The notes below the pieces were generated by a model. That model was not told where the DNA came from and did no database searches. It worked only from the letters and a program-made list of their open reading frames with translations. A program made the position numbers and the translations under genes. This document shows, in pieces, positions 9,129-18,977 of a stretch of 64,000 bases of DNA (within the stretch, counting starts at the first letter, position 1; each line of letters opens with the position of its first letter). The DNA is from CAXBCP01 sp963977005 (lineage in GTDB: Bacteria; Pseudomonadota; Alphaproteobacteria; MPNO01; UBA830), in contig CAXBMQ010000005.1 of NCBI GenBank assembly GCA_963977005.1, positions 124,001-188,000 of the forward strand. Reading direction: 5' to 3'.

Positions 9129-10754
9129 TCAGCGTTCTGCGATGGCCGCGCCGCCATCTCTCAGCGCCCGTGTATAGAGCGATTTATGTTCCAGCAGGTA
9201 TTTGGCGATTTCCTGGTCTTCGGCGCGCTCCTTGCGGGTCGGCGGGCAGCGCTCGCGGGCAAGGTCGGGATTTGTCCGGATCGCGTAGCGCGATGCCAGC
9301 GCCGCGTTGAGGATCGTCCCGGCGGCGGGCATGTCGCTGCGGATCGCTGCCATCATATTCGATAAATCGTTGTCTTTCGCCGACGTGCAGATGGCCGGGA
9401 TGATGCCATGGCTCTGCAGGTTGAACCCTGCCGGTGCGATCATATGTGCCCAGGTCAGCGTCAGTTCGCCGCCATTGGGCAGCCGGATGATTGTCTGGAC
9501 GCTGCCTTTGCCGAACGAGGATGCGCCGATAACGATGGCCCGCCCGCGGTCGCGCAGCGCTGCCGCGACAATCTCGGATGCCGACGCGGAGCGCCCGTTG
9601 ACGAGAACCGCGATGGGCGTCCGGGTAACGCGCTCGCCCCAAGACGCGTTGAATATCTGGTTGGCGCGGTGGTGGCGGCCCTTGGTCGAGATAATCCTTC
9701 CGTCATTCAGGAAGAAGTCGGCGACGGCGACCGCCTGGTCGAGCAGACCGCCCGGATTGCTGCGGAGGTCGAGGACGATACCGCGCAATGACCGGGGATT
9801 TTCGCGTTCGGCGGCGGCGAGGATCTTGCCAAGGCTCCGCGACGTGCCCTGGTTGAACCCGGAGAGCCGGATCGTGAGGATTCCGTCTTCGCGCTTCGAT
9901 GTCACCGTCGGCACGATGATGTGGGCCCGCACAACGGCGATTCTCAGGGGCGACGGTGCATTCGAGCGGATAATTGTCAGGTCTGCCTTGCTGTGGACCG
10001 GGCCGCGCAGGTGCCCGATGGCGCCGTTCTGGGTCAGTCCTGCCAACGTTATGTCGCCGACATGGGTAATCAGGTCGCCCGCTTTCAGACCCGCCTTGTC
10101 GGCCGGTGTGCCCCGATGGACCTTTTCGACGTAAACATTGCCTTTATCGTAGCGGATCGTGACCCCCAGTCCGCCGAATCCCTCGCGGCGCGCGCGGGTG
10201 TTGCGGGCCTGTGCCGGCGTTGCATAACGGGTGTAGCGGTCGAGCTTCGACAGCGCCCCGCGGAAGAAGCGTGCCAGCACCAGTTCATGATCCTGTTCGC
10301 GAAGGCTGGGTGCCTCCTGACGGGCCTTCTCGATCGCGTCGGCCACCAGTATCGCCCAGCCGTCATGGTCTTCGTCGCCCGGCACCGGCCATTCGCCGAG
10401 TAGACGGTCTTCGTAGCTCAGCGCGATTGCGTTTGTCCGGTCGTCGAACGCCAGCAGCGTGTCCGTGTCGGAGAGGGCTTTGAGCCCGGCGAGCGAAACC
10501 GTTCGTGTCGAGACTGCCGATGCGTATCGGAGATCGATGTTTTTGAAGGCGGTTTCGAGGACCAGCCGGTTGCTGCCCTGTTCCGACGATTCGGGCGATG
10601 GCGCAACGCAGGCCGCGGCGACAAGAACGAAACCGGCGCAGAGTGTCGCGACGATACGGCGGCGCTTCCGCCGCGGGTGCGGTTCCCCGTCGGGCGCGGG
10701 GGAGAGGGCGTTGGTGGTGTCCGTCTCGTCGATGCGCATGGTCTCCGCGTTCAA
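9129..10754 (-). CDS. S41-family carboxy-terminal processing protease
   Basis: Secreted or membrane-tethered CtpA/tail-specific-type serine protease, 541 residues. An Arg-rich cytoplasmic start is followed by a hydrophobic segment ending VAAAC, which could be a signal anchor or a weak lipobox. A PDZ domain occupies about residues 190-270 (GGLGVTI to GDLITHVGD). The S41 catalytic domain follows, with nucleophile Ser in NGRSASASEI and general-base Lys in FGKGSVQT. Such enzymes trim C-termini of periplasmic or inner-membrane proteins. It lies between rnr and rpmG, 78 bases downstream of rnr. Confidence 0.88.
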   Translation of the reverse strand: MNAETMRIDETDTTNALSPAPDGEPHPRRKRRRIVATLCAGFVLVAAACVAPSPESSEQGSNRLVLETAFKNIDLRYASAVSTRTVSLAGLKALSDTDTLLAFDDRTNAIALSYEDRLLGEWPVPGDEDHDGWAILVADAIEKARQEAPSLREQDHELVLARFFRGALSKLDRYTRYATPAQARNTRARREGFGGLGVTIRYDKGNVYVEKVHRGTPADKAGLKAGDLITHVGDITLAGLTQNGAIGHLRGPVHSKADLTIIRSNAPSPLRIAVVRAHIIVPTVTSKREDGILTIRLSGFNQGTSRSLGKILAAAERENPRSLRGIVLDLRSNPGGLLDQAVAVADFFLNDGRIISTKGRHHRANQIFNASWGERVTRTPIAVLVNGRSASASEIVAAALRDRGRAIVIGASSFGKGSVQTIIRLPNGGELTLTWAHMIAPAGFNLQSHGIIPAICTSAKDNDLSNMMAAIRSDMPAAGTILNAALASRYAIRTNPDLARERCPPTRKERAEDQEIAKYLLEHKSLYTRALRDGGAAIAER

Positions 10755-10832
10755 CTGGTGTCTGGCGATTACTATCGCCCCAATGCCCCCCTAAACTAAC
10801 CCTGTCTTTACGGAATGCGAATTAACTTTTCG

Positions 10833-13109
10833 TTAGCGGGACGTTTTTGACGGGGCCCGGCGCTTTCCTTTGTTTTTATTGGGTTTTTTTGGGCCTTTTC
10901 GGCGCTGTTTTTTCGGTTGTGCCGGGGCGCTGCCCCGGTCGGTCCGCCCGCTCCGGGCCGGCCGTGCACGGGAGATCGAAAAAGCCATCGAACCGGTGTG
11001 AACGTTGGCCTCTTCGAGGGTCACCCTGACCGGATCGCCGATCCTGTAGGTCACCCCGGTGCCGCGGCCTTTAATCTGCTGGCGTTGTTCGTCGTAATCG
11101 AACCGGTCGTCGCCCAGCATCGACATCGGCACAAGGCCGTCGGCGCCGGTCTCGACGAGGGTTACGAACAGGCCGGCCCGATGCGTCCCGTTGATCCGGG
11201 CGGCGAATTCGGCGCCGACCTGATCCGACAGGAAAATCGTGGTGAACCGGTCGACGGCCTCTCGCTCGGCATCGACGGCGCGGCGCTCGGTGGACGAGAT
11301 ATGCTTGCCCAGTTCGGCAAACCTGTCGCCGTCATCGGGTCCGAGCCCGTCGCGGCCCAGACCATAGGCGGAAATCAGCGAGCGGTGGACCAGCAGGTCC
11401 GAATAGCGCCGGATCGGCGACGTGAAATGAGCGTAGCGTCGCAATGCCAGGCCGAAATGACCGAGATTGACGGGGCTGTATTCCGCCTGCGCCTGGGAGC
11501 GGAGCACCGCCATGTTGACGGTCTGCGCCTCGGGTTTGCCCGCGACCTGCGCGACGATGCGCTGGAACAATTCCGGCCTGACGACCTGGCCCCTGGCCAG
11601 CTTGATACCGACCGACGACAGAACCTCGCGCAGACCCTCGACCTTTTCCTGCGACGGCTGATCGTGAATGCGGAACATGCAGGGGGCGTCTTTCCGTTCC
11701 AGCGCCTCGGCCGCGGCGACATTGGCCGAGATCATGAATTCTTCGATCAACCGGTGGCTGTCGAGCCGCTCCACCGGCTCGATATCCACGACGTTCCCCT
11801 TGCGGTCGAGCTTCACCTTGCGTTCCGGCAGGTCGAGGTCGATCGTACCGCGCCGGATCCGCGCCGATTGCAGGGCTTCGAAGGCGCCGTAGAGCGGCGC
11901 GATCACATCTTCGGCCAGGCGGGCGGTCGTTTCGTCCGGCTCGCCGTCGCGTGCCGCCTGCACCTGTTCGTACGTCAGCCGTGCCGCCGACCGCATGATG
12001 CCGCGAATGAACTCGTGCCGCTTCAGGTTGCCGTCGGCGTCAATCCACATATGAACGGCCAGGCAGCCGCGATCCTCGTTCGGGACCAGCGAACAGAGCC
12101 CGTTCGACAGGGCTTCCGGAAGCATCGGCACAACCCGGTCCGGGAAATAGACCGAATTGCCGCGGTCGTGCGCGTCGCGGTCCAGCGGTTTGCCGGAGCG
12201 CACATACCAGGACACGTCGGCGATCGCGACCAGCAGGTGCCAGCCGCTCTTGTTTTTAGGGTCGGAATCGCGTTCCGCCCAGACGGCATCGTCGAAGTCC
12301 CGTGCGTCCGCGCCATCGATTGTGACCAGCGGAACCCGTCGCAGATCGGTCCGTCCGTCCGGTGGGACCGGCTTGGCGGCTTCCGCATCTGCCAGTGCTC
12401 CGGGCGAAAATTCGACCGGTATGTCATTCGAATGAATGGCGATCAGACTGGGCGCGCGGGGCCCCGATGCATCTCCGATGACTTCGGCGATACGCGCCTC
12501 AGGCAGGCCGAAGCTGCGCCCGCCGATAGCCTGTGCCTCGACCAGGTCGCCCCGGGATGCACCGTTTTCCTGACCCGGCGGAATGGCGAATTCGGTGCGG
12601 ATGCGGCGGTTCGTCGGAATAACCCGGCCCTTGCCGCCGACCATCTGGAATATCCCCAGTACGCGTTGCGGGGCGGCCTGAAGCAGCTTGATGATACGCG
12701 CGGTATAGGTGCCGTCGCCGGACGGCGCGAGCCGCGCAAGGATACGGTCGCCAACCGCCGGGGCGGGCCCCTTGCGTTCCGTGCTGAGGAAAACCGCGGG
12801 CGGCGGGCCGTCGCTTTCCCAGGTGACAGGACGGGCGACCGGGTCGCCGTCGCGGTCGATCCCGGTCACCTCGATGACGCCGACACTGGGAAGAGTGCCC
12901 GGTTTGGCAAAGCGTTTGCCACGTCCCTTGTCCAGGTTTCCCTCGTCCCGCAACTCGCGGAGCAGCCCGTTCAACCGGGCGCGGTCGGCGCCGCGGATGT
13001 TAAAGGCGCGCGCGATTTCACGCTTCCCGACCGGTCCCTTATGGCCGCGGACGAATTCCAGAACCTGTTCTTTGGTCGGAAAAGGTATCTCGGCGGGCGA
13101 TTTGCTCAC
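10833..13109 (-). CDS. rnr: Ribonuclease R
   Basis: Processive 3'-5' exoribonuclease that degrades structured RNA. From the GTG at 13109 the protein is 758 residues. An N-terminal winged-helix (TKEQVLEFV to KREIARAF) is followed by cold-shock domains, the RNB catalytic domain with its acidic cluster (DARDFDDAV), an S1 domain, and a Lys/Arg-rich tail that helps unwind duplexes. The reading frame stays open to another GTG at 13175 inside the end of topA. I prefer 13109 because the family starts close to the winged-helix, though neither start has a clear ribosome site. It is part of the leftward pyrB-to-rnr block. Confidence 0.94.
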   Translation of the reverse strand: MSKSPAEIPFPTKEQVLEFVRGHKGPVGKREIARAFNIRGADRARLNGLLRELRDEGNLDKGRGKRFAKPGTLPSVGVIEVTGIDRDGDPVARPVTWESDGPPPAVFLSTERKGPAPAVGDRILARLAPSGDGTYTARIIKLLQAAPQRVLGIFQMVGGKGRVIPTNRRIRTEFAIPPGQENGASRGDLVEAQAIGGRSFGLPEARIAEVIGDASGPRAPSLIAIHSNDIPVEFSPGALADAEAAKPVPPDGRTDLRRVPLVTIDGADARDFDDAVWAERDSDPKNKSGWHLLVAIADVSWYVRSGKPLDRDAHDRGNSVYFPDRVVPMLPEALSNGLCSLVPNEDRGCLAVHMWIDADGNLKRHEFIRGIMRSAARLTYEQVQAARDGEPDETTARLAEDVIAPLYGAFEALQSARIRRGTIDLDLPERKVKLDRKGNVVDIEPVERLDSHRLIEEFMISANVAAAEALERKDAPCMFRIHDQPSQEKVEGLREVLSSVGIKLARGQVVRPELFQRIVAQVAGKPEAQTVNMAVLRSQAQAEYSPVNLGHFGLALRRYAHFTSPIRRYSDLLVHRSLISAYGLGRDGLGPDDGDRFAELGKHISSTERRAVDAEREAVDRFTTIFLSDQVGAEFAARINGTHRAGLFVTLVETGADGLVPMSMLGDDRFDYDEQRQQIKGRGTGVTYRIGDPVRVTLEEANVHTGSMAFSISRARPARSGRTDRGSAPAQPKKQRRKGPKKPNKNKGKRRAPSKTSR

Positions 13110-13131
13110 CGGGGGCGTATCGTGACGGCGG

Positions 13132-15840
13132 TCACGCCTCTTCGCTTGAAGCGGGCGCGGCGTCGGTAGCGTCACCGGCCTTAGCTGTGGCCTTGGCTGC
13201 GGTCTTGGTCTTGGCTTTCGCCTTACCCTTACCCTTTGCTTTACCCTTCGCCTTGCTCTTGGCTTTCTTCGCCTTTTTGGTCTTGGCTTTTTTCTTCGGT
13301 TTCGAGCCGACCTTTTCGGCGCGCGCCGCGATCAGTTCGATTGCAAGTTCCAGCGACAGCGATTCCGGTTCCATGTCGCTCGGCAGCGAAGCGTTGATTT
13401 TGCCGTGTTTGACGTATGGCCCGTAGCGACCGTCGCGCAGTTCGATCGGCTTGCCGTCATCGGGGTGGTCGCCGATCTTCTTGCCGGCGGATTTCGCCGC
13501 CCGCTTGGCCGGCGCTTCGGCGATGATGGTGACGGCCCGGTTGAGGCCGAGGGTCAGGACATCGTCATCGGGTTTCAGCTTCACGTAGCGGTCGCCGACC
13601 TTCAGGTACGGGCCGAAACGCCCGACACCGGCAAGGATCATGTCGCCGCTTTCCGGATGCGGGCCGATCGGGCGCGGCAGCGACAGCAGCGCAAGAGCCA
13701 GATCGAGATCGACGTCCGACGGCACCATGCCCCGCAGCAGGGACTGCCGTTTCGGTTTTTCTTTCGATCCCTTGACCGCCTCGCCAAGCTGCACGTAGAC
13801 GCCAAACGGCCCCTTGCGCATCGACACGGGCAGTTCGGTCTCGGGATCCGTGCCGAGTTCTTTCGGTCCGGTAAAGGCGGCGTCTTCGTCCTCGTTGCCG
13901 GTGATGACCGTCAGCGCGGTGGTGTGTCCGCATTCGGGGTAATTTGAACACCCGATAAAGCCGCCGTTCCGGCCGAGCTTGAGGCCGAGCCGTCCGTCTT
14001 TGCAGGCCGGGCATTTGCGCGGATTGCTGCCGTCTTCGCGTTCCGGGAAGAAATGGGGCCCGAGCTCTGCGTCGAGCTTGTCGATCACCTCCGTGATGCG
14101 CAGGTCCTTCGTTTCGCCGATGGCGGCGGAAAAGGCATCCCAGAAATCGCGGAGCAGCGATTTCCACTGCATGTCGCCGTTCGCGACATCGTCGAGACGG
14201 TTTTCGAGATCGGCCGTGAAACCGTATTCGACGTAACGTTCGAAGAATTCCGACAGGAACGCCGTTACCATCCGTCCGCGATCATGCGGCGTGAACCGGC
14301 GCTGTTCCAGTGTCACGTAATTGCGGTCCTGCAGCACCTGAAGGATAGAGGCATAGGTCGACGGGCGGCCGATGCCGAGTTCTTCCATCTTGCGCACGAG
14401 GCTCGCCTCGGTGAAGCGCGGTGGCGGCTTGGTGAAATGCTGTTCCGGCGTTACCTCGCCGCGGTTCATCGTATCGCCTTCGTTCATCGGCGGCAGGATG
14501 CGGTCGCGCTCATTGCCCTCGTCTTCGTCGCCTGCGCCGGCGCGTTCGTCCTGGCCTTCCTGATAGAGTTTCAGGAAGCCGTCGAATTTCACCACCGAGC
14601 CGTTGGCGCGGAGCACGGTCGCCCCGTCCGGCGAGGCGATATCGACCGCCACCTGCTCCATCACGGCGCTTTCCATCTGGCTCGCGACGGCGCGTTTCCA
14701 GATCAGGTCGTACAGCCGGCGTTCGTCTTCGCCGAGATACTGGCGGACTTCGTTGGGTTTGCGCGAAAATTCCGTCGGACGCACCGCTTCATGGGCTTCC
14801 TGGGCGTTCTTCGACTTGTTGCGATATGTGTTGGGCTGGTCCGGCACGTAGTTGTGGCCGTATTCCTGGCCGATTACCGCGCGAACGGCGACGACCGCTT
14901 CCTGGCCCAGGCTGACGCTGTCGGTCCGCATATAGGTGATCAGGCCGACGGTTTCGCCGCCGATATCGACACCCTCATACAGTTTCTGCGCGGTACGCAT
15001 GGTGCGGGTCGCGCCGAAGCCCAGCTTACGGGAGGCTTCCTGCTGCATCGTCGATGTCGTAAACGGGGGCGCGGCGCGGCGATTGACCGTTTTGCGCTCG
15101 ACCGATTTGACCGTGTAGCCGTGCTTTTCAATCTCGGCGACGGCGGCCTTGGCGGCACCTTCGTTATCGATATCGTACCGGTCGAGCTTCTTGCCGGCCA
15201 AATGGGTCAGCCGCGCCGGTACGGCGGCCCCGCTCGCTGTCGTGAAAGCGGCGCCGATGGTCCAGTATTCCTGCGGATTGAAGACCTCGATCTCGGCTTC
15301 GCGTTCGCAGATCAGGCGCAGCGCCACGGACTGGACGCGGCCTGCCGATTTCGATCCCGGAAGCTTGCGCCACAGGATCGGCGACAGGCTGAACCCGACA
15401 AGATAATCGAGCGCCCGGCGGGCCAGATAGGCATCGATCAGTTCGCGGTTCAGTTCGCGCGGGTTGTTTACCGCCTCGATGATGGCGTTCTTCGTGACTT
15501 CGTGAAACACGACGCGTTTGACGTCGATATCGTCCAGCGCATGGCGCTCGTTCAGGATTTCCTGGAGATGCCAGGAAATCGCTTCGCCTTCGCGATCCGG
15601 GTCGGTTGCGAGATACAGGTGATCCGCGCCCTTGATGGCGTCCTGGATGGCCTGAAGGTTCTTTTCCGCCTTGGGGTCGACGGTCCAGACCATGTGAAAG
15701 TCTTCGTCGGGCTGGACGGACCCGTCTTTCGAGACGAGATCGCGCACGTGGCCGACGCTGGCCAGGACCTTGAAGTCCGCACCCAGATACTTGTTGATGG
15801 TCTTCGCCTTGGCGGGCGACTCGACGACGACTACGTCCAT
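13132..15840 (-). CDS. topA: DNA topoisomerase I
   Basis: Type IA topoisomerase that relaxes negative supercoils, 902 residues from the ATG at 15840. The TOPRIM domain begins at once (VVVVESPAKAKTI) and includes the metal-binding LATDPDREGE. The active-site tyrosine lies in GLITYMRTDS near residue 300. One clear four-cysteine zinc finger (CPAC ... CSNYPEC) and several C-terminal TOPRIM-associated repeats (RFGPYLKVGD, RYGPYVKHG) follow. The protein ends in a long Lys/Ala tail typical of alphaproteobacterial TopA, which increases DNA affinity and processivity. A GTG two codons upstream is an alternative start. Confidence 0.97.
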   Translation of the reverse strand: MDVVVVESPAKAKTINKYLGADFKVLASVGHVRDLVSKDGSVQPDEDFHMVWTVDPKAEKNLQAIQDAIKGADHLYLATDPDREGEAISWHLQEILNERHALDDIDVKRVVFHEVTKNAIIEAVNNPRELNRELIDAYLARRALDYLVGFSLSPILWRKLPGSKSAGRVQSVALRLICEREAEIEVFNPQEYWTIGAAFTTASGAAVPARLTHLAGKKLDRYDIDNEGAAKAAVAEIEKHGYTVKSVERKTVNRRAAPPFTTSTMQQEASRKLGFGATRTMRTAQKLYEGVDIGGETVGLITYMRTDSVSLGQEAVVAVRAVIGQEYGHNYVPDQPNTYRNKSKNAQEAHEAVRPTEFSRKPNEVRQYLGEDERRLYDLIWKRAVASQMESAVMEQVAVDIASPDGATVLRANGSVVKFDGFLKLYQEGQDERAGAGDEDEGNERDRILPPMNEGDTMNRGEVTPEQHFTKPPPRFTEASLVRKMEELGIGRPSTYASILQVLQDRNYVTLEQRRFTPHDRGRMVTAFLSEFFERYVEYGFTADLENRLDDVANGDMQWKSLLRDFWDAFSAAIGETKDLRITEVIDKLDAELGPHFFPEREDGSNPRKCPACKDGRLGLKLGRNGGFIGCSNYPECGHTTALTVITGNEDEDAAFTGPKELGTDPETELPVSMRKGPFGVYVQLGEAVKGSKEKPKRQSLLRGMVPSDVDLDLALALLSLPRPIGPHPESGDMILAGVGRFGPYLKVGDRYVKLKPDDDVLTLGLNRAVTIIAEAPAKRAAKSAGKKIGDHPDDGKPIELRDGRYGPYVKHGKINASLPSDMEPESLSLELAIELIAARAEKVGSKPKKKAKTKKAKKAKSKAKGKAKGKGKAKAKTKTAAKATAKAGDATDAAPASSEEA

Positions 15841-15901
15841 GATCACCGATAATTCAGTTTGCGGGCGCCAACACTATAGGGAACGTTGGTTGCCGCATTG
15901 T

Positions 15902-17023
15902 TTATAAAACCAGCGAAACCCGGTTTCCCGGATGTCTTTCAATTCGCCCGGCGAGTTCTAGTTCGAGCAGCGTACTGCGGACCGAGGCGGCAGACATGTG
16001 GCACTCGCGAACCAGTTCGTCAACACCTGTCGGTGCGGCACCCAGCAATTTGAGTATTTCAGCGCGCGCTGTTTCGGGGGCGGTTTCAGGTGGGGTTTCA
16101 ACGGGTTGGCGCGGGATTGGGCGCGTTGTCACGGGGCGGGGTTTCAACATCTGCTGTGACAGGGCGGATACAATGTCAGCCGCGTTTTCTGTCAGAACGG
16201 CGCCCTGGCGGATCAGATCGTTGGTGCCCTTGCAGCGTGGATCGCGGGGCGAACCCGGAACAGCGAAGACCTCGCGGCCCTGTTCGAGGGCGAGCCTGGA
16301 CGTGATCAGCGAACCGGATTTGAGCGCCGCCTCGACGACAAGCACGCCACGCGAAAGACCGGAAATCAGCCGGTTTCGTGCCGGGAAATGCCGCGCGGTC
16401 GGGCGGGTGCCGACAGGTTGTTCGGAGACGAGCACCCCGGCTTCGGCGATCCGGTGTTGCAGGTCTTCGTGCTCCGGCGGGTAAACGATGTCTATGCCGC
16501 CTGCAATGGCGGCAATGGTTCCGGTGTTCAGCGCACCGGCATGCGCCGCTGCATCGATGCCGCGGGCGAGGCCCGAGACGACGACGTAGCCGGCCTCGCC
16601 GAGCTCGCTCGCGATTTCCTCTGCAAGACGCCGCCCGTTTGCTGAGGCGTTCCGCGCGCCGACGATCGCGACCGTCGGGCGTGTCAGAAACGCTGCATCG
16701 CCGTGCAGGAACAGCAGCGGCGGCGGATCGGCGATAGCGGCAAGCGTTTCGGGATAGTCGGGTTCCCACAACCCGAGCACCATGCCGCCGGCCTTGGCGA
16801 GCGCCTCGAGTTCCGATACCGCGCTGTCGCGGGCCGGAATATTGAATTTTCGTCGCCCGCCACCCCGCCGTGCAAGGTCCGGCAGGGCGTCGAGCGCCGC
16901 CGCCGCCGTACCGAAACGCTCAACCAGATCGACGAACAGGCGCGGGCCGACGTTTCTGGTCCGGATAAGCCGCAGCCAGTCGATCCGTTCGGCGTCGTTC
17001 AGAGGTGTCCGGGCGCGATCCAT
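15902..17023 (-). CDS. dprA: DNA-processing protein DprA
   Basis: Loads RecA onto incoming single-stranded DNA during natural transformation and is widely retained in non-competent bacteria. The 373-residue protein has an N-terminal helix-hairpin-helix/SAM-like region (about 1-60) and a Rossmann-like DNA-binding core with VAIVGARNAS, VVSGLARGIDAAAH and a FPARNRLISGLS motif. A C-terminal winged-helix domain (about 300-373) follows a proline-rich linker. It sits between topA and plsY in the same orientation, an arrangement common in alphaproteobacteria. Confidence 0.95.
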   Translation of the reverse strand: MDRARTPLNDAERIDWLRLIRTRNVGPRLFVDLVERFGTAAAALDALPDLARRGGGRRKFNIPARDSAVSELEALAKAGGMVLGLWEPDYPETLAAIADPPPLLFLHGDAAFLTRPTVAIVGARNASANGRRLAEEIASELGEAGYVVVSGLARGIDAAAHAGALNTGTIAAIAGGIDIVYPPEHEDLQHRIAEAGVLVSEQPVGTRPTARHFPARNRLISGLSRGVLVVEAALKSGSLITSRLALEQGREVFAVPGSPRDPRCKGTNDLIRQGAVLTENAADIVSALSQQMLKPRPVTTRPIPRQPVETPPETAPETARAEILKLLGAAPTGVDELVRECHMSAASVRSTLLELELAGRIERHPGNRVSLVL

Positions 17024-17054
17024 CCTGCAACGATGGGTGGCATTTTCAGGACGG

Positions 17055-17675
17055 TCAAGTCTTGCCGGATGCGCCGATTTTCGATTCTTCGCCGCGCAGC
17101 AAGCGCCCTATATTTTCGCGGTGCCGGATCCAGACCAAAATGGCCAGCGCGATCGCGAATTCCGTCCGCTGCGGATCGGCAAGCCACCACATGTAAAGCG
17201 GCGTTGCCGCCAGCGCGATGAGAGCTGACAGGGATGAATAGCGGAACAGAAACGCTGCCAGCAGCCAGGTCAGGCAGGCAAGCCCGCCGACCGGTGGCGA
17301 AAGCGCCAGCAGAATGCCAAGTGCGGTTGCGACGCCCTTTCCCCCGCGAAAATTCAGCCAGACCGGGAAAAGGTGCCCGAGCAGCGCCCCGGCGGCGGCA
17401 ACAATAGCGGTATCGGGACCGAAAAACTGCGCGATCAGCACGGCAACGGCCCCCTTGGCGCCGTCGAGCAGGAGTGTCGCCGCGGCAATCTTCTTGTTGC
17501 CGGTGCGCAGCACGTTGGTTGCGCCGATATTTCCCGACCCGATTTTCCGGATATCGCCCATCCCCGCGAGGCGCGTCAGGATAAGGCCGAAAGGCAGGGC
17601 GCCCAACAGGTAGCCGCCGGCGAACGCCGCAAGGATATACGGCCAGCTATGCGCCCAGCTGATCGGGTCGATCAT
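17055..17675 (-). CDS. plsY: Glycerol-3-phosphate acyltransferase PlsY
   Basis: Inner-membrane acyltransferase that transfers acyl groups from acyl-phosphate to glycerol-3-phosphate, the first step of phospholipid synthesis. The 206-residue protein has five predicted membrane segments and both catalytic loops of the family: GSGNIGATNVLR and LFPVWLNFRGGKGVAT. It starts 3 bases after the stop of the dihydroorotase-like gene and ends 31 bases before dprA, consistent with one operon. Confidence 0.96.
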   Translation of the reverse strand: MIDPISWAHSWPYILAAFAGGYLLGALPFGLILTRLAGMGDIRKIGSGNIGATNVLRTGNKKIAAATLLLDGAKGAVAVLIAQFFGPDTAIVAAAGALLGHLFPVWLNFRGGKGVATALGILLALSPPVGGLACLTWLLAAFLFRYSSLSALIALAATPLYMWWLADPQRTEFAIALAILVWIRHRENIGRLLRGEESKIGASGKT

Positions 17676-17678
17676 GAC

Positions 17679-18977
17679 TCAACCGATCAGGGAATGGACG
17701 TGCCGTCCGCCCACGACGGTGCACATCGCTTTACCCTGAACCGGCGTCTGGTCGAAGGGGGTGTTTTTCGACCTGCTCTTGAGGTCCGTCGCCTCAACCG
17801 TCCATGCGTGATCGGGATCGAAGATCACCATGTCGGCCGGCAGACCGGGGGCGAGGCGTCCTTCTTTCATCCGCAGCAGGCTGCCCGGCGCCGAGGTCAG
17901 CCGGCGTATCAGGTCGAGCAGGCCGATACCGGCTTCCCGGTGGAGCGCCAGCGTCAGTGGCAGCAGCGTTTCCAGCCCGACAATACCGGGTTCCGCCTGG
18001 ACGAAAGGAAGCCGCTTCGAATCCTGGTCCTGCGGGCGGTGGTCGGAAGCGATGACGTCAATGGTTCCGTCGCGCAGGCCTTCGATCACCGCAAGCCGGT
18101 CTTCTTCGCAGCGCAGGGGCGGCGAGACCTTGGCGAAGGTACGGTAGTCGGCGGTTGCCGCGTCGGTGAGCGTAAAATAATGCGGCGCGGTATCGCAGGT
18201 GACCGGCAGCCCGCGTGCCTTTGCCGTCCGGATAACGTCGATGGCGGCGGTGGTGGTGACATGGGCGGCGTGATAGCGCGCGCCCGTCAGTTCGACGAGC
18301 CGAAGGTCGCGCTCCAGCATCATGACCTCGGCGACGGCGGGGATCCCGGCCAGACCGAGCCGGGTCGACATTTCGCCTTCGGTCATCTGGCCGTTCCGTG
18401 CCAGCCTCGGCTCTTCCGGGTGCTGGACGACCAGCAGGTCGAACGTCGATGCGTAGGAAAGAGCGCGGCGCATCACCAGCGTATCGGCGATCGCGCGGGT
18501 CGCATCGGTGAAGGCGAGCGCGCCCGCTTCGGACAGAATGCCGAACTCGGTCAGCTCCTTGCCTTCCAGGCCGCGCGTGATGGCGCCATAGGCATAGATT
18601 TTCACGATGTTGGTCTCGCGCGCCCGGCGCGCGATGAATTCGATGACCGAGACGTTGTCGATGGCGGGGTCGGTATCCGGCAGGCAGATCAGAGACGTCA
18701 CGCCGCCGGCTGCCGCCGCTGCGCTTGCGGTCTCGAAGCTTTCCTTGTGTTCGCCGCCGGGTTCCGGAAGATGAACGCGCATGTCGATCAGTCCCGGCGC
18801 CAGGCAATAGCCCTGGCAGTCGATGACCTGAACGTTGGCGGGCGGGCCGTTCGGGAACAGGTGCGGCCCGGTGTCGACAATCTTGTTGCCGTCGATCAGA
18901 ACCGTGCCCGTCTGGTCGAGATCGCTTGCAGGATCCAGTAGGCGCGCATTCACATATGCCCGAAGCTGCTCGGTCAT
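17679..18977 (-). CDS. Dihydroorotase homologue, probably non-catalytic (PyrC'/PyrX type)
   Basis: 432-residue amidohydrolase clearly related to type I dihydroorotase, which converts carbamoyl-aspartate to dihydroorotate. Key metal-site residues are altered. The HxH zinc motif reads DMRVHLPEPG, with Arg67 in place of the first His. The usual PHH reads PHYF, and the usual DHAPH reads DHRPQ. In Pseudomonas an inactive PyrC' with this kind of loss is a structural partner of aspartate carbamoyltransferase and overlaps pyrB by 4 bases. The same 4-base overlap exists here. I therefore infer a structural rather than catalytic role, and an active pyrC elsewhere in the genome. Confidence 0.85.
   Translation of the reverse strand: MTEQLRAYVNARLLDPASDLDQTGTVLIDGNKIVDTGPHLFPNGPPANVQVIDCQGYCLAPGLIDMRVHLPEPGGEHKESFETASAAAAAGGVTSLICLPDTDPAIDNVSVIEFIARRARETNIVKIYAYGAITRGLEGKELTEFGILSEAGALAFTDATRAIADTLVMRRALSYASTFDLLVVQHPEEPRLARNGQMTEGEMSTRLGLAGIPAVAEVMMLERDLRLVELTGARYHAAHVTTTAAIDVIRTAKARGLPVTCDTAPHYFTLTDAATADYRTFAKVSPPLRCEEDRLAVIEGLRDGTIDVIASDHRPQDQDSKRLPFVQAEPGIVGLETLLPLTLALHREAGIGLLDLIRRLTSAPGSLLRMKEGRLAPGLPADMVIFDPDHAWTVEATDLKSRSKNTPFDQTPVQGKAMCTVVGGRHVHSLIG

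Noticed and set aside
10822..10836. TTAA-N7-TTAG, a near match to a CtrA box, upstream of the S41 protease.
   Set aside because: It overlaps the end of rnr, has one mismatch, and such short AT motifs are expected by chance.
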